A program made the translations under genes and the position numbers. A model generated the notes under the pieces. The model was not told the origin of the DNA and made no database searches. It saw only the letters and a program-made list of their open reading frames with translations. Positions 13,931 through 20,408 of a stretch of 20,408 nucleotides of DNA are shown here, one piece after another (positions within the stretch are counted from its first letter, which is position 1; each line of letters opens with the position of its first letter). Source of the stretch: CAZWBR01 sp964404205 (GTDB taxonomy: Bacteria > Bacteroidota > Bacteroidia > Bacteroidales > Prolixibacteraceae); NCBI GenBank assembly GCA_964404205.1, contig CAYOJD010000055.1:1-20408 (forward strand). Direction: 5' to 3'.

Positions 13931-14431
13931 ATGATTACACACGATGAGCGCTGCAAAGTCGATCAGATGACCGATGAAGAACGTTACCGGCTGCTCGAAA
14001 CCATTATGGAAGATTATCAGCACCGCGAGAGCAACCTTATCCAGATTTTACACATGGCACAGGCCATTTTTGGCTACCTTCCCCCCGAAGTACAGCATTT
14101 TATTGCCCAAAAGATGGATTTGCCCAATTCGAAAGTGAACAGCGTGCTCACTTTCTATTCCTTTTTCTCGACCAAACCGAAAGGGAAATATACGGTAGGC
14201 ATCTGTCTTGGAACGGCCTGCTACGTGCGCGGGGGCAAAGATGTGCTGAACCGGCTGCGCGAAGTACTTTCGGTCGATGTAGGCGAAACCACCAACGACA
14301 AAATGTTCACCCTCGAAGTGATGCGCTGTATCGGTGCCTGCGGCCTTGCCCCGGCCATGTCGGTCAATGGCAAGGTGTACAAGCAGGTTAACCCCAACAA
14401 GGTTCAGGCTATCCTTGGCATGTTAAGGTAG
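13931..14431 (+). CDS. hydC: NADH-dependent [FeFe]-hydrogenase subunit C, NuoE-like (166 aa)
   Basis: Small electron-transfer subunit of a multimeric NAD(P)-linked hydrogenase, homologous to the 24-kDa NuoE subunit of complex I. The N-terminal helical part (about 15-75) includes LIQILHMAQAIFGYLPPEV and SVLTFYSFF. The C-terminal part is a thioredoxin-like [2Fe-2S] ferredoxin with ligands C92, C97, C133 and C137 in ICLGTACYVRGG and MRCIGACGLAP. Length is normal. The start at 13931 has the best ribosome site of the operon, GGAGG seven nt ahead of the ATG. It is followed by hydB after 53 bp and then hydA. It should work in the cytoplasm as part of HydABC. Confidence 0.93.
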   Translation: MITHDERCKVDQMTDEERYRLLETIMEDYQHRESNLIQILHMAQAIFGYLPPEVQHFIAQKMDLPNSKVNSVLTFYSFFSTKPKGKYTVGICLGTACYVRGGKDVLNRLREVLSVDVGETTNDKMFTLEVMRCIGACGLAPAMSVNGKVYKQVNPNKVQAILGMLR

Positions 14432-14484
14432 TTTTCTGAAATTTCCTTTCGCTGTCCATTCCAAACGAACAAAATCGATTAACC

Positions 14485-17400
14485 ATGATAATCCAATCAT
14501 TACACGATCTGGAAACGATCAAGAAAAACTTTCGCGAAAGCGAAAAGGAATACCTCTATACTGCGCATATTTGTTATGCGGCAGGCTGCATCTCGTCCGA
14601 CTGCCGAGCGGTAAAAGAGGCCTTTGTCGAAGCGCTCGAACATGAAAAGCTAACCGGCAAGGTAAAGATAAAAATGACCGGCTGCATGGGTGCCTGTACG
14701 TTGGGCCCTACTTTGATTATCAATCCCGGGCGTACCCTTTACTGTAACCTCACTCCGGCCGATATGCCCCATATTGTGAAAGAGCATATCAAAAAAGGGA
14801 AAATTGCCGAGCGATACTGTTATCACGATTCCGAAACCGGCCTTGCCGTTCCCGATCTGCATCGGGTCGATTTCTTCAAACGTCAGAAAAAGATTGTACT
14901 GAAAAATTGCGGCGAGATTGATTTTGCCTCGATCGATGGCTATATAGCCAACGACGGCTATTTTGCCCTCGATAAGGTGTTGAACCACATGAAACCCACC
15001 GAGGTAGTCGATCAAATCATCGCTTCAGGGCTTCGCGGTCGCGGCGGCGGTGGTTTCCCTACCGGGAAAAAATGGGAGATGGCTGCCCGCGAAACAGCCC
15101 GACAAAAATATATCATCTGCAATGCCGACGAGGGTGACCCCGGCGCTTTTATGGACCGCAGCCTGCTCGAGGGCGATGCCCATTCGGTGATTGAAGGAAT
15201 GATTATTGGCGGTTATGCCATTGGGGCCAGCTTGGGTATTGTCTATATCCGGGCCGAATATCCGATTGCGGTCGAAAGATTGACAATGGCTATCCATACT
15301 GCCCGCGAGCGGGGATTATTGGGTAAAGACATTCTCCGGTCGGGCTTCGATTTCGATATCGAAATCAGGATTGGTGCCGGTGCTTTTGTATGCGGCGAGG
15401 AGACAGCGCTGATGGCTTCGGTGGAAGGGCGACGTGGCGAACCCAACCAAAAACCGCCCTTCCCCGTACAGAGCGGTCTTTTCGGTCAACCTACCGTTAT
15501 CAACAATGTAGAGACCTTTGGAAATATTGCCCCCATTTTGCTGAACGGGGCCGAATGGTTTGCGGCTATCGGGACCGACAAAAGCAAAGGGACCAAAGTA
15601 TTTGCCCTGGCCGGCGATATCCGGATGAAGGGTTTGATTGAAGTGCCGATGGGTATCACGCTGGGCGAGATTCTATTCGATATTGGTGGCGGAATCCCCC
15701 GAAACAAATCATTCAAAGTAGCCCAAACCGGAGGCCCTTCGGGTGGCTGTCTCACCCCGTTGCACCTGAATACCCCTATCGATTACGATTCGCTGGTCAA
15801 ACATGGGGCCATCATGGGTTCAGGCGGTTTGATCTGTGCCGACGAAGATACCTGCATGGTCGATATGGCCCGTTTCTTCATGGATTTTGTGCAGGAAGAG
15901 TCGTGCGGAAAGTGTACCCCTTGCCGGTTAGGCACCAAACGTATGCTCGAAATCCTCGAACGGATTACCCGTGGCGAAGGGCGCGAAGGCGATGTGGAGA
16001 CTTTGATGGAACTGGGAAACTCCATCAAGGAGTCGGCCATTTGCGGGTTGGGGCAGACTGCTCCAAATCCGGTACTCAGTACCATCAAACATTTTCGTCA
16101 CGAATATGACGAACATATCCGCGAGCATTACTGCCGCGCCGGGGTTTGCAGCGAACTCTTTATTTCCCCTTGCCAGAATGCCTGTCCGGCCGGAGTGAAC
16201 GTACCGGGCTATATTGCATTGATTGCTGCCGGCCGCGTACGCGATGCCTATAACCTTATCCGGCAGGAGAATCCCTTCCCCTCCATCTGCGGAAGGGTTT
16301 GTACCCACCCCTGCGAGAGCAAGTGCCGCCGGGCGCAAATAGACGAGCCAATTGCCATTGCCGATCTGAAACGCTATGCTGCCGACTATGTGATGAATTC
16401 CGACGAACCCTATATGAGCCTGATGTTCCAGCGCAACGGAAAGTCGGTTAGCATTGTTGGTGCCGGCCCTTCGGGATTAACCTGCGGCTACTATCTGGCA
16501 AGGTTGGGCTATGCTGTCGATATTTACGAAGAGAAAGCGGTAGCCGGGGGTATTCTGGCTTACGGTATCCCCGAATATCGTCAGCCCAAAGAGATCCTGA
16601 AAAAGGAAATCGATGCCATTACCCAGTCGGGTATCAATATTTTTTACAACACCAAGGTGGGCGAACAGATTACCTTTAACGAACTGAGATCGAAATACGA
16701 TGCCGTTTATGTGGCTACCGGCACCCAGCTTTCGCGGAAAATTGGCATTCAGGGCGAAGAGAAAAGTGGTATTTATCATGGACTCGATTTTTTGCGCGAT
16801 GTCAACCTGAAAAAAGAGGTAGAGGTAAAGGGAACAGTTGCCGTTATCGGAGGTGGAAATACGGCTATTGATGCAGCCCGCTCGGCCATCCGCATGGGGG
16901 CCGAGAAGGTGCACATCCTTTACCGGCGTACCAAAACCGAGATGCCGGCCGATGCCCGCGAGATACAGGATGCCCTCGACGAAGGGGTTATCCTGCACGA
17001 ACTGGTGGCCCCGGTCCGTTTTATCGGCAACGGCAAAGTGACGCGAATCGAGTGTGTGAAGATGCAGCCGGGCGAGTTTGGCAAAGATGGCCGTCGTGTC
17101 CCGGTCAAAATCCCCGATTCAGAATTTTCGATCAACATCGATATGGCCATACCGGCCGTCAGCCAATACTCCGATTTGCCTTTTGTCACCAAAGCCGAGC
17201 TTGATATTACCGAATGGGGCACTTTTGTGGTCGACCATACCACTCAGATGACGACCATGCGCGGGGTCTTTGCCGGTGGCGATGTCGCCCGCGGCTCCGA
17301 CGTGGTGATTACCGCCATTGCCGATGGCAAGAATGCAGCCCGTTCCATCGATAAATATCTCGGCGGAAAGGGAATACTCAATACGGGTGAACCGATCGAC

Positions 17401-17571
17401 ATTCCAAGGATACATCCCGAAGAGGGCAATACCGTCGAGCACGAACGCTTCCCGATGCGCTATCTCGATCCCGAGAAACGTGTTGCCAATTTCGATGAAG
17501 TAGCCCAGGGTTTCCATAAACTGAATGCCATTGCCGAAGCCATGCGTTGCCTGCAATGTTCGAAACATTAA
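14485..17571 (+). CDS. hydB: HydB (NuoF-like) fused to a GltD/NfnB-like NADPH oxidoreductase module (1028 aa)
   Basis: Flavin subunit of the hydrogenase with an unusual C-terminal extension. Residues 25-110 are a thioredoxin-like [2Fe-2S] domain (C30, C35, C67, C71). Residues 140-545 are NuoF: NADH site LRGRGGGGFPTGKKW (183-197), FMN site ICNADEGDPGAFMDR (211-225), and a [4Fe-4S] site ESCGKCTPC (474, 477, 480) plus C520. Normal HydB ends with a two-cluster ferredoxin. Here that place holds a Fer4_20-like segment (CQNACPAGVNVPGY, CGRVCTHPCESKCRR). It is followed by a GltD/NfnB-like unit with FAD motif IVGAGPSGLTCGYY (657-670) and nucleotide motif VIGGGNTAIDAARSA (787-801). Next is LYRRTKTEMPADA, whose RR fits NADPH binding. 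Ordinary HydB is about 600 aa. The enzyme may therefore touch NADH, NADPH, ferredoxin and H2. The hydA gene follows after 18 bp. Confidence 0.93.
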   Translation: MIIQSLHDLETIKKNFRESEKEYLYTAHICYAAGCISSDCRAVKEAFVEALEHEKLTGKVKIKMTGCMGACTLGPTLIINPGRTLYCNLTPADMPHIVKEHIKKGKIAERYCYHDSETGLAVPDLHRVDFFKRQKKIVLKNCGEIDFASIDGYIANDGYFALDKVLNHMKPTEVVDQIIASGLRGRGGGGFPTGKKWEMAARETARQKYIICNADEGDPGAFMDRSLLEGDAHSVIEGMIIGGYAIGASLGIVYIRAEYPIAVERLTMAIHTARERGLLGKDILRSGFDFDIEIRIGAGAFVCGEETALMASVEGRRGEPNQKPPFPVQSGLFGQPTVINNVETFGNIAPILLNGAEWFAAIGTDKSKGTKVFALAGDIRMKGLIEVPMGITLGEILFDIGGGIPRNKSFKVAQTGGPSGGCLTPLHLNTPIDYDSLVKHGAIMGSGGLICADEDTCMVDMARFFMDFVQEESCGKCTPCRLGTKRMLEILERITRGEGREGDVETLMELGNSIKESAICGLGQTAPNPVLSTIKHFRHEYDEHIREHYCRAGVCSELFISPCQNACPAGVNVPGYIALIAAGRVRDAYNLIRQENPFPSICGRVCTHPCESKCRRAQIDEPIAIADLKRYAADYVMNSDEPYMSLMFQRNGKSVSIVGAGPSGLTCGYYLARLGYAVDIYEEKAVAGGILAYGIPEYRQPKEILKKEIDAITQSGINIFYNTKVGEQITFNELRSKYDAVYVATGTQLSRKIGIQGEEKSGIYHGLDFLRDVNLKKEVEVKGTVAVIGGGNTAIDAARSAIRMGAEKVHILYRRTKTEMPADAREIQDALDEGVILHELVAPVRFIGNGKVTRIECVKMQPGEFGKDGRRVPVKIPDSEFSINIDMAIPAVSQYSDLPFVTKAELDITEWGTFVVDHTTQMTTMRGVFAGGDVARGSDVVITAIADGKNAARSIDKYLGGKGILNTGEPIDIPRIHPEEGNTVEHERFPMRYLDPEKRVANFDEVAQGFHKLNAIAEAMRCLQCSKH

Positions 17572-17589
17572 TCTGCTAAAACGAAAACG

Positions 17590-19365
17590 ATGATAAAGCT
17601 GACAATCAACAATAAAACGATTGAGGTGGAAGAGGGGACGACCATTTTTGAAGCTGCCCGCAAACACAATATCCTGATTCCCCACTTTTGTTACCTCGAG
17701 AATGTCCATCAGATTGGAGCCTGCCGTATCTGCGTGGTCGAAGTCGAAGGGGCACGTACGCTGATGGCTTCGTGTGTTACGGCTGCTACCGAAGGGATGA
17801 AAGTTTTGACCAATACCGAACGGGTGCGAAAGGTGAGGAAAGTATTGTACGAGTTGATCCTTTCTGACCACCCTAAAGAGTGTTTGGGTTGTTTGCGCAA
17901 CCAAAACTGCGAACTGCAGGAACTGGGCGAACTGGTACAGGTTAACCAATTCAGGTATGAAGGGAAGAAATCAAAAGAATTTATCGATACTTCCAGTCCG
18001 TCGATTGTGCGCGACAGCTCCAAATGTATCCTTTGCCGTCGTTGCGTAACCGTTTGCAACGAAATTCAGGGGGTAGGGGTGATGAACCCGCACCATCGTG
18101 GATTTGCCACCTTTATTGGCCCCTCGGAAGAGGAGCATCTGGGCGAATCGGTCTGTACCAACTGCGGTCAGTGTGTGTTGGTATGTCCGGTAGGTGCGCT
18201 GAAAGAGAAAGATTCGACCGCAGTGGTTTGGGATGCGCTGCTCGACAAATCGAAGACGGTAATCGTTCAAACCGCGCCGGCTGTACGTGCGGCATTGGGC
18301 GAACGATTCGACTACCCGGCCGGAACGCTGGTCACCGGAAAGATGGCTTCCTCGTTGCGCGAACTGGGGTTCGACTATGTTTTCGACACCAATTTTGCTG
18401 CCGACCTTACCATTATGGAGGAGGGTTCCGAATTTCTTCAGCGGGTGAAAGAGAGTTTTATCGGTCCAAAGAACGGTTCCCCGTTGCCGATGATAACCAG
18501 TTGCAGTCCGGGGTGGATTAAATATGTCGAGCACCACTATCCCGAACAGCTGGCCCACCTGTCGAGCTGCAAGTCGCCCCACATGATGCTGGGAGCGCTC
18601 ACCAAGAGCTATTTTGCCGGAAAACTGGGGCTCGACCCAAAACAGATTTATGTGGTCTCGGTGATGCCCTGTACCGCCAAAAAATTCGAAATCACCCGTC
18701 CGGAGATGCAATACAACGGTTTGCCTGATGTGGATGCCGTCATCACGACCCGCGAACTGGCCCGGATGATCAAGGATGCAGGGATCGATTTTCGCAACCT
18801 GCCCGAAGGCTCTTTCGATTCGCCGCTGGGGCTTTCGTCTGGTGCAGCCGATATTTTCGGCACCACCGGTGGTGTGATGGAGGCCGCTATTCGTACGGTA
18901 TACGAACTGATTACCGGCAGGGAGCTCCCGGCCGAAGGGCTGCATATCCAGTCGCTGGCTGGGCTTAACCGGGTAAAAACGGCCGAACTAAGAATTGAAA
19001 ACCCGGTGGAAGCGTATGCCTGGCTGAATGGTGTTACGGTAAAAGTGGCGGTCACCAGCGGGTTAAAGGGGGCCTCGCAATTGATGGAAGAGATAAAAAG
19101 CGGGAAAAGCCAATATCATTTTATTGAAGTGATGGGTTGTCCGGGCGGTTGTATCAGCGGAGGGGGCCAGCCACGTCCGGTCGACGACGCGGTACGGCGC
19201 AAACGCCTGGAGGCTATCTACCGCGAAGATGAGGGAAAAACCATCCGAAAATCGCACCAAAACGAAGATCTGCTTTCGCTCTATCGCGAATTTCTGGGCC
19301 ATCCGTTGGGCCATTTGTCGCACGAGTTATTGCATACCCATTATACCCGAAGAGGAAAAAATTAG
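17590..19365 (+). CDS. hydA: [FeFe]-hydrogenase catalytic subunit HydA (591 aa)
   Basis: Catalyses reversible H2 formation in the cytoplasm. With HydB and HydC it is expected to bifurcate or confurcate electrons between NAD(P)H and ferredoxin. Cluster sites appear in order. The [2Fe-2S] is C34, C45, C48, C62. The His-ligated [4Fe-4S] is H94, C98, C101, C107. Two ferredoxin [4Fe-4S] follow (C146/149/152 and C156; C189/192/195 and C199). The H-cluster motifs are TSCSPGW (303-309), MPCTAKKFE (359-367) and MGCPGGCISGGGQP (515-528). The first H-cluster motif has Ser where prototypical enzymes have a second Cys (TSCCPGW). A final small domain (about 535-591) includes HPLGHLSHELLHTHY. Length fits the M3 architecture. 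The maturation genes hydE, hydF and hydG are not in the window. A terminator follows 34 bp after the stop. Confidence 0.96.
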   Translation: MIKLTINNKTIEVEEGTTIFEAARKHNILIPHFCYLENVHQIGACRICVVEVEGARTLMASCVTAATEGMKVLTNTERVRKVRKVLYELILSDHPKECLGCLRNQNCELQELGELVQVNQFRYEGKKSKEFIDTSSPSIVRDSSKCILCRRCVTVCNEIQGVGVMNPHHRGFATFIGPSEEEHLGESVCTNCGQCVLVCPVGALKEKDSTAVVWDALLDKSKTVIVQTAPAVRAALGERFDYPAGTLVTGKMASSLRELGFDYVFDTNFAADLTIMEEGSEFLQRVKESFIGPKNGSPLPMITSCSPGWIKYVEHHYPEQLAHLSSCKSPHMMLGALTKSYFAGKLGLDPKQIYVVSVMPCTAKKFEITRPEMQYNGLPDVDAVITTRELARMIKDAGIDFRNLPEGSFDSPLGLSSGAADIFGTTGGVMEAAIRTVYELITGRELPAEGLHIQSLAGLNRVKTAELRIENPVEAYAWLNGVTVKVAVTSGLKGASQLMEEIKSGKSQYHFIEVMGCPGGCISGGGQPRPVDDAVRRKRLEAIYREDEGKTIRKSHQNEDLLSLYREFLGHPLGHLSHELLHTHYTRRGKN

Positions 19366-19399
19366 CGTTGGTAATTAAATGATGATTGTGAAGCAGAAG

Positions 19400-19439
19400 A
19401 CCATCGGTTGCCATTGTATGTATTGCAACCGGTGGTTTT
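19400..19439 (+). terminator. Intrinsic terminator of the hydCBA operon
   Basis: ACCATCGGTTGC (19400-19411) pairs with GCAACCGGTGGT (19425-19436) as a 12-bp stem with one T-G wobble. The loop is 13 nt, and a short T run (19436-19439, then ATT) follows. It lies 34 bp after the hydA stop. Confidence 0.75.
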
Positions 19440-19605
19440 ATTGCGAAATAAAATAATCCGGAACAGCCGCCGACATCTCTTTGTAGCGGTGAGGGTGTTT
19501 GTTGTTTTCTGTTCTATGGGGCGTAGCCTTGTCCTGTTAAAATACGTTTTCTTTGACTTTCGGTACGAGACCGTATCGGGAGTGGTTTGAGCGGCGTTCT
19601 CTTTT

Positions 19606-19633
19606 AGTCGGGAGCGGGGTAACCGACCCGACT
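19606..19633. repeat. Isolated inverted repeat, not a terminator
   Basis: AGTCGGG (19606-19612) and CCCGACT (19627-19633) are exact complements around a 14-nt loop. No T run follows on either strand, so it is not an intrinsic terminator in either direction. Confidence 0.5.
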
Positions 19634-19673
19634 GGATACTGTTCTTAAAATATTCCAACAACGATTTTATGGT

Positions 19674-20252
19674 TTAGGTAATTGAAATTCCTTTACCCAA
19701 TTTAGACAAATACTCATTAAGTGTTTTCGAATCGATATTTAATTTCTTATAGCTACCTGCCGGCACTATTGCTACCTGACCAGTTTTGAAGGTTGGAGCT
19801 GATGGGATGAAAACAGTTGCATCACCGTTATTTGCTACATCGATTAAGTAAGCTGGCTTCCAGTGCTCCTGTGTTTGAACGAGACATGTTTCAAACACTG
19901 CATCCTTCGGCTCATCTCCAATTTTACTTTCTGTTTTTTTACGCAGGTCATTATAGCCAGGTATAACACTTGCCAATTTAGCATCAAGCTCTCCAGATAA
20001 CTTCTTGAATATCGTAAGGCGGACAAGGAAGCCTGCTATGGTGCATATCAGGATAAGCAGAATGATGGCAAAAATTGCATCCCAGACACCTCCCATAATC
20101 GTATCGACATGGAGCATTTTTGAGACCTTCGTCCCTAATGCCAGTAGTTTATGCCAGAATTTTCCGATTACGGCTATAGTGATGAGTACCGGCATTATAA
20201 AAATAAATCCGGTGATGATATGTTTGCGGAAAATATTAAAATAACGCTTCAT
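19674..20252 (-). CDS. DUF502 family membrane protein (192 aa)
   Basis: Inner-membrane protein of unknown function. Two transmembrane helices are clear: about 11-30 (HIITGFIFIMPVLITIAVIG), containing the family's early Pro, and about 58-78 (DAIFAIILLILICTIAGFLV). The soluble C-terminal half has the DUF502 pattern: SVIPGYNDLRKKTESKIG, DAVFETCLVQ, AYLIDVANNGDATVFIPSAP and GQVAIVPAG. Length is typical of the family. It stands alone, pointing toward the hydrogenase operon with a 308-bp gene-free spacer between them, so no link is implied. No convincing -7 box was found in the 156 bp between its start and the window edge. Confidence 0.88.
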   Translation of the reverse strand: MKRYFNIFRKHIITGFIFIMPVLITIAVIGKFWHKLLALGTKVSKMLHVDTIMGGVWDAIFAIILLILICTIAGFLVRLTIFKKLSGELDAKLASVIPGYNDLRKKTESKIGDEPKDAVFETCLVQTQEHWKPAYLIDVANNGDATVFIPSAPTFKTGQVAIVPAGSYKKLNIDSKTLNEYLSKLGKGISIT

Positions 20253-20408
20253 GACATTTTTCGTTAAGTTACAATTGAAAATAAAAATTGTTTATTGAAT
20301 CAGGCTGAAACCTTCTTCAGAAAATTAGTGAAGCGATTATTTTGTTTATCCCCTTTACAAGGTTGCCAGCGTAAGTCTCCCGTCTTGCGCGACAAGTTGG
20401 GCAAAACT

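Larger units (their letters stand above)
19366..19673. other. Gene-free stretch between hydA and the DUF502 gene
   Basis: About 308 bp hold the hydA terminator near the left end and an isolated hairpin near the right end. Between them I see no reading frame resembling a protein and no RNA gene. Small open frames on both strands have no start context or recognisable content. Confidence 0.6.

Noticed and set aside
19362..19661. Open frame on the minus strand in the hydA-DUF502 spacer.
   Set aside because: Composition is low-information and basic in a way expected of non-coding sequence, it crosses the terminator, and no domain is recognisable.
1..20408. CRISPR array, prophage, plasmid origin or rRNA.
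   Set aside because: No regularly spaced repeats, phage structural genes, replication genes or rRNA segments were seen.

Overview
The window reads as the chromosome of a strictly anaerobic or facultatively fermentative member of the Bacteroidota, most likely Bacteroidales or Marinilabiliales. This rests on four things. Promoters follow the Bacteroidetes TTG-N19-21-TAnnTTTG pattern. Few genes have Shine-Dalgarno sites. There is an ECF sigma/FecR pair of the Bacteroidetes type with a C-terminal DUF4974-like part. There is also an NAD(P)-linked [FeFe]-hydrogenase. No genus can be named from the sequence alone. A 10-base N run at 9183-9192 marks an assembly gap.

Layout. 87-1765 (-): ECF sigma factor and FecR anti-sigma factor, the regulatory head of a probable TonB-dependent uptake locus whose transporter lies outside the window. 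1991-2110 (+): tRNA-Leu(CAA) with its own promoter and terminator. 2194-2655 (-): YbaK-type aminoacyl-tRNA deacylase. 2848-4895 (+): translationally coupled pair, a radical SAM protein with a helix-hairpin-helix end and a DUF4130 partner, both of a predicted DNA modification/repair family. 4928-8064 (-): redox operon of a thioredoxin-like protein without CXXC, a membrane-anchored thioredoxin, and a CoA-disulfide-reductase-like flavoprotein carrying three rhodanese domains. It is divergent from a Crp/Fnr regulator (8262-8957, +), and an FNR-box-like palindrome lies between them.

8976-13205 (-) is the most interesting part. It holds, in order of transcription: a small membrane protein (DUF6132-like), an ArsM-like methyltransferase, a previously untracked 32-residue Cys-containing peptide gene (12098-12196), a strong intrinsic terminator, a radical SAM/SPASM peptide-maturase-like enzyme, an N-terminal thioredoxin fused to a thioredoxin reductase, and a DUF302 protein broken by the assembly gap. 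The arrangement of precursor-like peptide, terminator, SPASM maturase, methyltransferase and dithiol recycling suggests a RiPP-like pathway, possibly linked to arsenic or another thiophilic element. That chemistry is inference.

13316-13750 (+) is an orphan IS1595-type zinc-ribbon protein, divergent from the peptide cluster. 13931-19365 (+) encodes a three-subunit NAD(P)-dependent, probably electron-bifurcating [FeFe]-hydrogenase (HydC, HydB, HydA). Its HydB is fused to a GltD/NfnB-like NADPH flavin module. The operon ends at a terminator at 19400-19439. 19366-19673 has no gene. 19674-20252 (-) is a DUF502 membrane protein, and the last 156 bases hold nothing I can assign.
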